Shown here: positions 1 to 8,277 of the stretch, in pieces | Numbering within the stretch: the stretch's first letter is position 1 | How the letters are laid out: each line of letters starts with the position of its first letter | Origin: Sphingomonadales bacterium | GTDB lineage: Bacteria; Pseudomonadota; Alphaproteobacteria; Sphingomonadales; Sphingomonadaceae | DNA length: 64,000 nt | Assembly (NCBI GenBank): GCA_017302615.1 | Contig: JAFLDB010000001.1 | Span: 248,001 to 312,000 of the forward strand | Direction of reading: 5' to 3' | The notes under the pieces: generated by a model | The model's input: the letters and a program-made list of their open reading frames with translations, nothing else | What the model was told of the DNA's origin: nothing | The model's database searches: none | Program-made: the position numbers and the translations under genes

Positions 1-37
1 TGCACTCTTGCAACAGTGGTGTTGTATTCGCGCAACG

Positions 38-2257
38 ATGGAGCAGCCCGGTTCCCTGATGCGCGCCAAACGCTGGCCTAACTGGTGGCGGCGCGTGCTT
101 ATCTGGGCCCGCAAGGCCAATGTCATCGCCACGCTGGAAGTGGGCTCGGTTGTTGCCTTCCTGCTGATGACGGCGCTGACCTGGTACAATTTTTCTGCTC
201 CCGCCGATCCCGGAACACTGGTTTCAACCGAGCTGACCGCATCGCTGCTCGTCGGAACGCTGGTTCCGGCCATGGCGATCCTAGTCCTGCTAGGCCGGCG
301 TTTGGCCTTGCGCCGGGCGCGCGAGCGGGCCGGGGGCAGCGGCGGGCACCTCCACGTACGGCTCGTGTTCCTGTTCTCGCTGATCTCGGCCGTCCCGACC
401 CTGCTGGTCGTCATTTTCGCCTCGGTTCTGTTCCAGACCGGGGTCGAATTCTGGTTCTCGGACAAGTCCCGTGGCCTGATCGAGAACGCCAACCAGCTCG
501 CCAGGGCCTATTACGAACAGACCGAGCGCGATCTTGAGCTGGAATCGCTGGCCATGGCAGCTGACCTGGGAGATTTCCTCAGCAAGGAGCCGCTAAGCAG
601 CAACGCCTTTCCCGAATACTATTCGTATCAGGTCCATCAGCGCCGGATCAGCGAATCCACCATCCTGCAAAAGGGCAGCGACGGGGCCTTGCACCGGGCC
701 GCCCTTGCCCGCGGGCCGGACCCGCTGACCGAACAGGTTTCGATTGCGGTGCTGCGGCAACTCGATGCCGGGGCACCGATCGTGGTCAGTTCCACCGGCA
801 ATTCGATCCAGGCGGTCACGCCGATCGACCGGCGGGCCGGCATCTACCTCTACACCGCGCGAAAATCCGACCTGCTATCGACCGGCTATGCCCAGAACGT
901 GCTCAGATCCTATGAGGAGACGACCCAGCGCGCCCGGATTCAGCAATTGCGCGTCAATGTCGCCCTGTTCGTGGTCAGCCTGGCTCTGGTTGGCCTGTCG
1001 GTTTGGTTTGCCTTGCGCTTTGCCGACCGGCAGGTGGAACCGCTTTACGATCTGGTCGATGCCGCGCGCGAAGTGGGGGCCGGCAACTTTGCCATGCGGG
1101 TGGAAGGGCGAACGGGGACCGACGAAATCGGTCTGCTCAACCGGGCCTTCAACCGCATGACCCAGCAACTTGACCGGCAGACCCAGGCGCTGGTCGGGGC
1201 GAACCAGCAGCTCGACGAACGCCGCGCCTTCATCGAAGCCGTGCTCGAATCGGTTACCGCAGGGATCATCTCGGCCGACGAGGACGGGCGGATCCGCCTG
1301 ATCAACGGTCCGGCCCAGAAGCTGCTGCTCGATCCGGGCGCGGAACCGCCGATTGGCCTGAAGCTCTCGGAGATCGCGCCGGAAATCGCCGCTCTGGCCG
1401 AAAGCGGGCGCAGCGGCGGCGTCGTCCAGTACGCGCGGGGCAGCGACCTCCTGACCCTTGCGGTCAAGGCGGCTCGGGCCAGCACCGGGACTGTGGTGAC
1501 GTTCGAGGATATCACCCGCCAGTTGCTCGATCAGCGGCAAGCGGCCTGGTCGGACGTCGCGCGGCGCATCGCGCATGAGATCAAGAACCCCCTGACCCCG
1601 ATCCAGCTGGCCACCGAGCGGCTCAAGCGCCGCTATACCAAGCTGGTTTCTGCGGATGCGGAACTGTTCGAGGAGCTGACCGGAACCATCATTCGCCAGG
1701 TGGGAGACCTGCGCCGGATGGTGGACGAATTCTCCAGCTTTGCCCGCCTGCCAAAGCCCGTGTTCCGAGGGGAGGACCCGGTCGATCTCGCCCGGCAGGC
1801 GCTGTTCCTGCAGGAAGTTTCGCGGCCGGACATCAACTTTGCCTTTTCGAGCAGCGGCGAGATCGGGATCATCGCTTGCGACCGGCACCAGTTCGGCCAG
1901 GCCATGACCAATGTGCTCAAGAACGCGGTCGAAGCAATCGAGGCACAGCAGAAGGCCGGTGACGCTGCTTACAGGGGCAGGATCACCCTGACCCTGACCG
2001 GATCGGCCGAGGATGTGGTTGTCACCGTTGCCGATAACGGGATCGGCCTGCCGCAGGACCGTGACCGGATCGTCGAACCTTACGTGACCACGCGCGAAAA
2101 AGGCACCGGCCTTGGCCTCGCGATCGTGAAGAAGATTGTTGAAGAGCATGGTGGCGACATGACCTTCGCCGCAAGTGACAGTGAGGGCACCGTTGTGTCC
2201 ATGCGGTTTGCCCGTGATCCCCTCTCTGGGCAGCGCGGTTCCGAAGCCGCCGAATGA
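38..2257 (+). CDS. ntrY: NtrY-type membrane sensor histidine kinase
   Basis: This is the membrane histidine kinase of the NtrY/NtrX two-component pair, linked in alphaproteobacteria to nitrogen and redox/envelope signalling. Four hydrophobic segments are visible (about residues 37-54, 68-88, 104-132 and 304-324), with a periplasmic loop between the third and fourth. A HAMP linker and a PAS-like region follow. The HisKA phospho-acceptor is H513 in the motif ARRIAHEIKNPLTP. The ATPase domain has the N-box NVLKNAVEAIE, the G1 box DNGIGLP and the G2 box GTGLGLAIVKKI. The start is uncertain: ATG at 38 is used, but ATG at 59 or a TTG at 8 are in frame and none has a strong ribosome binding site. 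ntrX follows after 21 bases. The family is clear; the signal sensed is not readable from sequence. Confidence 0.95.
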   Translation: MEQPGSLMRAKRWPNWWRRVLIWARKANVIATLEVGSVVAFLLMTALTWYNFSAPADPGTLVSTELTASLLVGTLVPAMAILVLLGRRLALRRARERAGGSGGHLHVRLVFLFSLISAVPTLLVVIFASVLFQTGVEFWFSDKSRGLIENANQLARAYYEQTERDLELESLAMAADLGDFLSKEPLSSNAFPEYYSYQVHQRRISESTILQKGSDGALHRAALARGPDPLTEQVSIAVLRQLDAGAPIVVSSTGNSIQAVTPIDRRAGIYLYTARKSDLLSTGYAQNVLRSYEETTQRARIQQLRVNVALFVVSLALVGLSVWFALRFADRQVEPLYDLVDAAREVGAGNFAMRVEGRTGTDEIGLLNRAFNRMTQQLDRQTQALVGANQQLDERRAFIEAVLESVTAGIISADEDGRIRLINGPAQKLLLDPGAEPPIGLKLSEIAPEIAALAESGRSGGVVQYARGSDLLTLAVKAARASTGTVVTFEDITRQLLDQRQAAWSDVARRIAHEIKNPLTPIQLATERLKRRYTKLVSADAELFEELTGTIIRQVGDLRRMVDEFSSFARLPKPVFRGEDPVDLARQALFLQEVSRPDINFAFSSSGEIGIIACDRHQFGQAMTNVLKNAVEAIEAQQKAGDAAYRGRITLTLTGSAEDVVVTVADNGIGLPQDRDRIVEPYVTTREKGTGLGLAIVKKIVEEHGGDMTFAASDSEGTVVSMRFARDPLSGQRGSEAAE

Positions 2258-2278
2258 CGTTGATCGAGGAAAGTTGGA

Positions 2279-3688
2279 ATGGCGCTTGAGATCCTGATCG
2301 TCGACGATGAACGCGACATCCGCGACCTTGTGGCCGGTGTGCTCAGCGATGAGGGTTACCAGTGCCGCACGGCCGGAGACAGCTCTTCGGCTCTTGCCAT
2401 GATCGACGAACGCCGGCCCAGCCTGGTCCTGCTCGACGTCTGGCTCCATGGCAGCCCGATGGACGGCCTTGAAGTTCTCGACGCGATCAAGAGCCGCGAA
2501 CCGGAATTGCCGGTGATCATCTTTTCGGGCCACGGCAATATCGATACGGCCGTCTCCGCGATCGGCCGGGGCGCGATGGACTTCATCGAGAAACCGTTCG
2601 AGGCAGAGCGCCTGCTTTTGCTGGTTGCCCGCGCCACCGAAACCGAACGGCTGCGCCGCGAGAACGCCCGCTTGCGCGAAGGCTTTGTAACGGCAGATGA
2701 ATTCACCGGAAACTCGGCAGCCATCAATTCGGTCCGGGCGACGCTGAAGCGTGTATCCAATACCGGCAGCCGGCTATTGATCTCTGGTCCGGCCGGGTCG
2801 GGCAAGGAAGTCGCCGCTCGGCTGCTGCATTCTTGGAGCGGCCGCTCCGACCATGCATTTGTCACGGTCAATTCGGCCCGGATCACGCCGGAGCGGTTCG
2901 AGCAGGAGCTGTTCGGCGAGGAATCCGGCGGCAAGCTGGTGCGGGCGGGTCTGCTTGAAATGGCCGATGGCGGCACGCTTTATCTCGATGAAGTGGCCGA
3001 CATGCCGCTGTCCACCCAGGCCCGGATCCTGCGCGTTCTTACCGAGCAGGCCTTTGTCCGGGTTGGCGGCCACCGGCAGATTCGGGTCGATGTCCGCGTG
3101 GTATCCTCCACCGCGCGCGACCTGGAACGCGAGATTTCCGAAAAGCGCTTCCGCGAGGACCTGTTCTACCGCCTGAACGTTGTCCCGGTCAGCATTCCCA
3201 GCCTGTCCGAACGCCGCGACGACATTCCCATGCTGGTCGATCATTTCTTTGCCCGCTTCGCGACCGACCAGGGGGTGCCGCCGCCGGAAGTTTCGGAAGA
3301 GGCAATGGCCGCGCTGCAAAGCTATGAATGGCCGGGCAATGTCCGGCAGCTTCGCAATGTGGTCGAACGCACGATCATTCTGACCCCGCGCGAACGGATC
3401 GGCCGGATCGAAGCGGACATGTTGCCAAGCGAAGTCCTGTCGGGCCGGATCAGTGGCGAGAACACCATGCCCAGCCTGATGGGGGTTCCGTTACGCGAAG
3501 CCCGCGAGAACTTCGAGCGTGAGTATCTGCGGGTCCAGATCAAGCGGTTCTCCGGCAACATTTCTCGAACCGCCAGCTTCATCGGCATGGAACGCTCAGC
3601 TCTGCATCGCAAACTGAAGCTGCTCGGCATGGCCGATCGGCGGGAAGGGGAAGGGGAAGACGAAGAGGATCAGGCCGCCGGGGCGTAA
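2279..3688 (+). CDS. ntrX: NtrX-type response regulator (AAA+, Fis-type HTH)
   Basis: Cognate response regulator of NtrY. The receiver domain (residues 1-120) has D53 as the likely phosphorylation site in LLDVWL. The AAA+ domain has Walker A at about 170-177 (GPAGSGKE) and Walker B at 232-239 (GTLYLDEV). The C-terminus is a Fis-like helix-turn-helix (GNISRTASFIGMERSALHRK) followed by an acidic tail. The loop that normally carries the sigma-54 contact motif GAFTGA reads ELFGEESGGKLVRAG (211-225), so the motif is missing. The protein probably does not act as a classical sigma-54 activator. ATG 2279 is preceded by a GAGGAAAG ribosome binding site. A C-terminal stretch rich in E/D/G ends the protein. 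Confidence 0.95.
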   Translation: MALEILIVDDERDIRDLVAGVLSDEGYQCRTAGDSSSALAMIDERRPSLVLLDVWLHGSPMDGLEVLDAIKSREPELPVIIFSGHGNIDTAVSAIGRGAMDFIEKPFEAERLLLLVARATETERLRRENARLREGFVTADEFTGNSAAINSVRATLKRVSNTGSRLLISGPAGSGKEVAARLLHSWSGRSDHAFVTVNSARITPERFEQELFGEESGGKLVRAGLLEMADGGTLYLDEVADMPLSTQARILRVLTEQAFVRVGGHRQIRVDVRVVSSTARDLEREISEKRFREDLFYRLNVVPVSIPSLSERRDDIPMLVDHFFARFATDQGVPPPEVSEEAMAALQSYEWPGNVRQLRNVVERTIILTPRERIGRIEADMLPSEVLSGRISGENTMPSLMGVPLREARENFEREYLRVQIKRFSGNISRTASFIGMERSALHRKLKLLGMADRREGEGEDEEDQAAGA

Positions 3689-3823
3689 TCCGCCCGTCAA
3701 CAAGGGCGTTTACCCGAATCGGGCTTGGGTATACGATTGCATCAATGCCAAGCGGCCGGATCGAAAGGTTCGGCCAGATTGCGGACTGCCCCCGGGGAGC
3801 TGCCAACAAGAAGGAGCCGAACC

Positions 3824-4405
3824 ATGACCTCTCGCACCCTCAGCGCACGCCCGCGCCGTCCCAAGCCAGAACCCGAACTTGCGGAAACCCCCGCACCGAT
3901 CTCCGGCGGAGCCAAGGGCGCGAACCTGCAGGACCAGTTCCTCAACCTCTTGCGCAAGAACAAGACCCCGGTGACGATGTTCCTCGTCAAGGGTGTCAAG
4001 CTGCAGGGGATCGTCACCTGGTTTGACAACTTCTCGATCCTGCTGCGCCGTGACGGGCAAAGCCAGCTTGTCTACAAGCACGCTGTCTCCACCATCATGC
4101 CCAGCGTTCCGGTCGATGCGCGCCAGTTCGCCAGCGGCGGGGAAGGGGGCAAGAAGGTCCGCCTGCTGCAGGACGTGTTCCTGACCAGCGTGCGCAATTC
4201 CGAAGTCCAGGTGACGATGTTCCTCGTCAACGGCGTCATGCTTCAGGGCCGGGTCGCTGCATTCGACTTGTTCTGCATGCTGCTTGAGCGGGAAGGGTAC
4301 GTCCAGCTGGCTTACAAGCATGCGGTGTCGACCATCCAGCCGGTCACCCCGGTCGATCTGACCGGCGACGGTTGGGATGACACAGACCAAGGCGATGACG
4401 ACTGA
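3824..4405 (+). CDS. hfq: RNA chaperone Hfq with two tandem Sm domains
   Basis: Hfq binds small RNAs and mRNAs and promotes their pairing. This 193-residue protein contains two complete Hfq/Sm folds in one chain: about residues 33-93 and 113-173. Both carry LQDxFL at the start and YKHAVSTI (84-91 and 164-171) as the Sm2 motif, in exact 80-residue register. Domain 1 is canonical (KLQG, LRKNK rim). Domain 2 keeps the proximal-face Q/D/F and YKH residues but has lost rim basics (SVRNSEV) and the lysine of KLQG (now MLQG). The N-terminal 30 residues are basic/proline-rich and the C-terminus is acidic. ATG 3824 is chosen because AAGGAG lies at 3811-3816. It sits between ntrX and hflX, the usual hfq-hflX linkage. 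Confidence 0.96.
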   Translation: MTSRTLSARPRRPKPEPELAETPAPISGGAKGANLQDQFLNLLRKNKTPVTMFLVKGVKLQGIVTWFDNFSILLRRDGQSQLVYKHAVSTIMPSVPVDARQFASGGEGGKKVRLLQDVFLTSVRNSEVQVTMFLVNGVMLQGRVAAFDLFCMLLEREGYVQLAYKHAVSTIQPVTPVDLTGDGWDDTDQGDDD

Positions 4406-4431
4406 GCTTTCTTGACGACAATCGCGAAGAT

Positions 4432-5733
4432 GTGGCCCGCGGCGCGCGGGCACTGATCGTCTATCCCGAGTTCAAGGGACGGGCTGCCGCAGCGATCGAC
4501 ACCGCTGCCCGGCTGGAGGAAGCGCGGGGGCTCGCCCTCGCGATCGGTCTGGAGGTGGTCGATGCCATCGCGATACCGATCCGCGAGGCGCGCGCCGGCA
4601 CCCTGTTCGGCGAAGGCCAGATCCAGAACATTGCCACTGCTTGCACGCAGGATGAGGCCGAGCTGGTAATCGTCGATGGTTCGCTCTCGGCGATCCAGCA
4701 GCGCAACCTGGAAGACAAGCTCAAGCGCAAGGTGATCGACCGGACCGGCCTGATCCTGGAAATCTTCGGCGAACGGGCCGCAACGGCCGAAGGGCGTTTG
4801 CAGGTCGAACTGGCGCACCTTGACTATCAGGCCGGGAGACTGGTGCGCAGCTGGACTCACCTGGAGCGCCAGCGCGGCGGCTTTGGCTTCCTCGGAGGTC
4901 CGGGCGAAACCCAGATCGAAGCCGACCGGCGCATGATCCGCGATCGCATGGCCCGATTGCGCCGCGAACTGGAGCAAGTTCGCCGGACCCGCGGCCTGCA
5001 TCGCTCGCGCCGCGAGAAAGCACCCTGGCCGGTGATTGCGCTGGTAGGATACACCAACGCGGGCAAGTCTACCCTGTTCAACCGCCTTACCGGGGCCGGC
5101 GTGATGGCGGAGGACCTGCTGTTTGCCACGCTGGATCCGACCATGCGCCGCATCCGCCTGCCCGGCGTGGACAAGGCCATCCTCTCGGACACGGTCGGGT
5201 TCATTTCCGATCTGCCAACCCAGCTCGTCGCAGCGTTTCGGGCGACACTGGAGGAAGTCACCGCAGCCGACGTGATTGTTCATGTGCGCGATATCGCCAA
5301 TCCTGACAGCGCTGCGCAAAAGTCTGAGGTGTTGGGCGTTCTTGCCGATCTTGGTCTGGTGGAAGAGGACGGTACCGCCTCCGCCGTTCCGATTGTAGAG
5401 GCCTGGAACAAGTGGGACCTCCTCGATAGCGAACGGGTGGCCCAACTGCTTGAGCAGGCTTCGCCGCATGGCGACGAAGTGATTGTCCCCGTATCGGCGC
5501 TGACCGGCCACGGCTGCGACGCTTTGCTCGAAGCCGTCGGCCGGGTCCTCACGCAGGGCGCGAAGACTCATATCTTTGTGCTGCCGGTCAGTGATGGCCA
5601 ACGGCTTGCCTGGCTCCACGCCCACGGCGAAGTGCTGTCGGACAATGATGGCGGCGAGGACGATCGCGGGCCCTTGCGGCGGCTTGAAGTGCGGCTCGAT
5701 CCGCGTGAGCTAGGCCGGTTTACCCGACTCTGA
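4432..5733 (+). CDS. hflX: GTPase HflX (ribosome-associated)
   Basis: HflX is a GTPase that splits or rescues stalled ribosomes, notably under heat stress. The N-terminal HflX domain contains the glycine-rich stretch RGGFGFLGGPGETQIEADRR. The G domain has Walker A/G1 GYTNAGKSTLFNRL, G3 DTVGF and G4 NKWD. Length (433 aa) is typical. GTG 4432 is the first canonical start, but the frame is open back to 4399 and encodes [10 protein letters not shown] directly before it. A CTG at 4402 overlaps the hfq stop (CTGA) with AAGG nine bases upstream, so translation may begin there by coupling to hfq. The 3' end overlaps the convergent mazG gene by 24 bases. Confidence 0.94.
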   Translation: MARGARALIVYPEFKGRAAAAIDTAARLEEARGLALAIGLEVVDAIAIPIREARAGTLFGEGQIQNIATACTQDEAELVIVDGSLSAIQQRNLEDKLKRKVIDRTGLILEIFGERAATAEGRLQVELAHLDYQAGRLVRSWTHLERQRGGFGFLGGPGETQIEADRRMIRDRMARLRRELEQVRRTRGLHRSRREKAPWPVIALVGYTNAGKSTLFNRLTGAGVMAEDLLFATLDPTMRRIRLPGVDKAILSDTVGFISDLPTQLVAAFRATLEEVTAADVIVHVRDIANPDSAAQKSEVLGVLADLGLVEEDGTASAVPIVEAWNKWDLLDSERVAQLLEQASPHGDEVIVPVSALTGHGCDALLEAVGRVLTQGAKTHIFVLPVSDGQRLAWLHAHGEVLSDNDGGEDDRGPLRRLEVRLDPRELGRFTRL

Positions 5734-6504
5734 GGCCTTTACGGCACTCCACAATGCTTCCTGCTGATCCAGGTCGAGCTTTGTGAAGTCCTCACCGCGC
5801 TCGGCGGCAAGGACCTCCATTGCCTTGAAACGCCGCTCGAACTTGGCATTGGCTGCGCGTAGCGCCTCTTCGGCCGGTACGCCGTAGGCCCGCACCAGAT
5901 TGACCGCAGCGAACAGGAAATCGCCTGCTTCCTCGATGCGCTGCGTGTCTGTTTCTGCCTCGGCCAGTTCGGCGACCTCTTCTGCAACCTTGCTGGCTGG
6001 TCCTTCCGGGTCAGGCCAGTCAAAGCCCGTCCGGGCCGCCCGCTTCTGTAGCTTTTCGGCCCGGAGGAGGGCGGGAAGGGCAAGGGCAACGCCGTCAAGC
6101 GCACTGACGGCGCCCTTGGCGATCCGTTCTTTGGCCTTCAGAACCTCCCAGCGTTCCTCCCGCGATTGTCCATGGTCTGGCTCCGTTCCGAAGACGTGCG
6201 GGTGACGGGATTCCATCTTTGCGCTGATCGCTTCGGCTACATCGGCAAAGCTGAAGTGACCGGCTTCCTCAGCCATGCGTGAATGGAACACTACCTGCAG
6301 CAACAGATCACCAAGTTCATCCTTGAGAGCTTCGATGTCGTTCCGCACGATGGCATCAGCCACTTCGTAGGCTTCCTCGATCGTGTACGGCGCAATGGTC
6401 TCGAAGGTTTGTGCAAGGTCCCATTCACAGCCGCGCTGCGGATCGCGCAGCCGGGCCATGATGCGGAGGAGGCGTTCCAGGGATGAGTTGCTTGGTTCAG
6501 ACAT
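5710..6504 (-). CDS. mazG: Nucleoside triphosphate pyrophosphohydrolase MazG
   Basis: MazG hydrolyses (d)NTPs to monophosphates and pyrophosphate, removing aberrant nucleotides and modulating stress responses. Two MazG repeats are recognisable. The first has the metal-binding pattern EEAYEVADAI followed by LKDELGDLLLQVVFHSRMAEE; the second is near EEVAELAEAETDTQRIEEAGDFLFA. Length 264 aa is normal. It is the last gene of the long minus-strand run, separated by 53 bases from the small membrane-protein gene. A putative AT-rich promoter lies immediately upstream, so it may also be transcribed independently. It converges on hflX with a 24-base overlap. Confidence 0.94.
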   Translation of the reverse strand: MSEPSNSSLERLLRIMARLRDPQRGCEWDLAQTFETIAPYTIEEAYEVADAIVRNDIEALKDELGDLLLQVVFHSRMAEEAGHFSFADVAEAISAKMESRHPHVFGTEPDHGQSREERWEVLKAKERIAKGAVSALDGVALALPALLRAEKLQKRAARTGFDWPDPEGPASKVAEEVAELAEAETDTQRIEEAGDFLFAAVNLVRAYGVPAEEALRAANAKFERRFKAMEVLAAERGEDFTKLDLDQQEALWSAVKASESGKPA

Positions 6505-6510
6505 ATTGGA

Positions 6511-6538
6511 ATGATAATATATATTATGTTAACTGCAA
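6511..6538 (-). promoter_or_regulatory. Putative promoter of mazG with AT-only palindrome
   Basis: On the minus strand TTGCAG (6533-6538) and TATCAT (6511-6516) are separated by 16 bases, a plausible sigma-70 pair. A perfect 14-bp palindrome made only of A and T occupies 6514-6527, inside the spacer and the -10 element. Transcription from it would begin almost at the mazG ATG (6504), implying a very short or absent leader. The AT-richness stands out in this GC-rich sequence. Inference only. Confidence 0.4.
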
Positions 6539-6557
6539 CTTGCGACGATGGGTGCGA

Positions 6558-6743
6558 TCACCCTCCAAGCAAGCCAATCCCCAGTGTCAGCCCGGCAAAG
6601 ATCAGGACCCAGATCAAGGCCATCTGCACTATCTCCCTGCGCCCGTGGCCGGCAGCCGCAGCGCTGCTCCGAAAAGCTCCGAAGTTCAGAACCAGCAAGG
6701 CCAATCCGGAAACGATCCCGACGATGATTGCAGTTGTCGTCAC
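6558..6743 (-). CDS. Small two-helix membrane protein
   Basis: A 61-residue protein with two predicted membrane helices (about residues 5-21 and 40-59), joined by a short basic loop ending in GRREI. The segment lengths and Gly/Leu/Ala composition look like a real inner-membrane miniprotein. Its start ATG overlaps the stop of the upstream MBL hydrolase gene by four bases (ATGA), which indicates translational coupling. I do not recognise a named family. Location inside a conserved run of housekeeping genes argues that it is genuine; no function can be assigned from sequence. Confidence 0.75.
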   Translation of the reverse strand: MTTTAIIVGIVSGLALLVLNFGAFRSSAAAAGHGRREIVQMALIWVLIFAGLTLGIGLLGG

Positions 6744-7507
6744 GCTACCACCTCCAGGCCATCGTAACCCACCAGCACGTGGGCCGGCACTTCGGCCTGC
6801 AGCGTGGCATAGTCCAGCGACTTGTCGAGGTGCGTCAGGATGCCCGTCTTGGCCCGAACCGCCTCGATCAGCTCAAGCGACATGGCCAGGTGGCAATGGG
6901 TCGGATGCGGATCGCGCCGCAGGCAATCGACCGCTAACACGTCGACGCCACTGAACAGATCGACCATCTCACGGGTAATCGTGTTGAAGTCTACCGCATA
7001 ACCTACCGATTTTCCGTCACAATCAAACCGGAAGGCCGTGCTGTCCATCGAGCCGTGCGGCATTCGGCAGTGGCGGATGCCAATGCCCGCGCACATCCGG
7101 ACGCGATCCAGCGTGTCAAGCGCCAGAATGGTTGGATAACCGTCCTGACCGGCAAAGACATAACCGAAGCGCTGGCGCATCCGCCGTACGGTTTCCTCAT
7201 CGGCATAGGCAGGAATCGGACCGGCGCGGCCATAGCGCAACACCCGCAAATCATCGACACCATGCGCGTGATCGGCATGGTCATGGGTCCAGAATACCGC
7301 GTCGATGCGATCGATTCCGTTGTTCAGGAACTGATTGCGAAGATCCGGCGACGTATCGACGAGGATCCGGCTGCCGCTGTCACTTTCGACCAGCACAGAA
7401 ACCCGGCTACGACGGTTCCTTGGCTCATTGGGGTCGCATTGCCCCCAGTCGTTGCCGATCCGAGGCACACCGGTGCTGGTTCCGCAGCCAAGCACCAGCA
7501 GTTTCAT
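6740..7507 (-). CDS. MBL-fold metallohydrolase (PhnP-like)
   Basis: A metallo-beta-lactamase-fold hydrolase of 255 aa. The metal-binding motif HDHADH is seen after VFWT, and the start MKLLVLGCGTSTGVPRIG is typical of the PhnP/RNase Z-like branch that hydrolyses phosphodiesters. Further histidines follow in MPHGSMDS, PTHCHLAMS and LTHLDKS. Its substrate here is unknown; the gene is not near phosphonate genes. It is coupled by ATGA overlaps to tatD upstream (7504-7507) and to the small membrane-protein gene downstream (6740-6743). The tatD-MBL pairing is common in alphaproteobacteria in my recollection and suggests a nucleic-acid or nucleotide clean-up role. Confidence 0.9.
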   Translation of the reverse strand: MKLLVLGCGTSTGVPRIGNDWGQCDPNEPRNRRSRVSVLVESDSGSRILVDTSPDLRNQFLNNGIDRIDAVFWTHDHADHAHGVDDLRVLRYGRAGPIPAYADEETVRRMRQRFGYVFAGQDGYPTILALDTLDRVRMCAGIGIRHCRMPHGSMDSTAFRFDCDGKSVGYAVDFNTITREMVDLFSGVDVLAVDCLRRDPHPTHCHLAMSLELIEAVRAKTGILTHLDKSLDYATLQAEVPAHVLVGYDGLEVVA

Positions 7508-8277
7508 GCTGCTTTCCCAAACAGCCGGAAGAAATTGCGGGTAGTAGTCTCAGCCAGCGCTGCGGGCGTGGTTCCACGCAGGCTGGCCACGAACCGGGCC
7601 GTATCGGCCGTGAATGCCGGCTCGCACACGCGGCCGCGATGCGGCACGGGCGCCAGAAACGGCGCATCGGTTTCGACCAGGATGCGATCGTCCGGCAGAT
7701 CGATCGCAACGGCTTGCAAGTCCTTGGCGTTCTTGAAAGTTACGATACCCGACAGCGAGATCGTCAGGCCCAGATCGAGCACCTTCCGGCCAAAATCGGC
7801 CGAAGCGGTGAAGCAATGGATCAAAGCCGGGAAGGCCCCCTGCTCCATTTCCTCGGCCAGGATCGCGAACGTATCGTCCTCGGCATCGCGGGTGTGAATG
7901 ATCAGCGGCAATCCGGTCTGCCGGGAGACCGAAATATGCCTCCGGAACAATGCTTTCTGCATCTCCCGATCGGAATGGTCGTAGTAATAGTCTAGGCCAG
8001 TCTCGCCGATCGCGATAACCCGCGGATGTGCGGCTGCCTCCAGCAGCGCTGCTTCTCCAAGGTCGGCATGGGCATCGGCCTCGTGCGGATGGATCCCGAC
8101 ACTGGCCCAGACATCGGCTTCCCGCTCCGTGGTCGCGACCACCTGCGCCCATTCACGTTGCCGGGTGGAGATCGAGAGGAAGCCCCCCACCCCGGCCTCA
8201 CGTGCCCGCGCCAGGACACCCTGCTGGTCTTCCACCAGCCCCTTGTATTCAAGGTGACAGTGGGAATCGATCAGCAT
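7504..8277 (-). CDS. tatD: TatD-family metal-dependent hydrolase
   Basis: TatD-family hydrolase (TIM barrel, 257 aa), typically a metal-dependent DNase. The N-terminal DSHCHLEY supplies the HxH metal ligands, GETGLDYYY is the family signature after strand four, and IHTRDAEDD and ETDAPFLAP carry later catalytic residues. The ATG at 8277 shares a base with the end of metG, so the genes are tightly coupled. The order metG-tatD-MBL hydrolase is conserved in many bacteria. The exact paralogue (TatD versus YcfH/YabD) cannot be decided; the linkage to metG and holB favours the YcfH type. Confidence 0.93.
   Translation of the reverse strand: MLIDSHCHLEYKGLVEDQQGVLARAREAGVGGFLSISTRQREWAQVVATTEREADVWASVGIHPHEADAHADLGEAALLEAAAHPRVIAIGETGLDYYYDHSDREMQKALFRRHISVSRQTGLPLIIHTRDAEDDTFAILAEEMEQGAFPALIHCFTASADFGRKVLDLGLTISLSGIVTFKNAKDLQAVAIDLPDDRILVETDAPFLAPVPHRGRVCEPAFTADTARFVASLRGTTPAALAETTTRNFFRLFGKAA

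Noticed and set aside
875..2533. Long minus-strand frame across ntrY and the start of ntrX
   Set aside because: Antisense shadow of kinase coding sequence, with no ribosome binding site or family resemblance.
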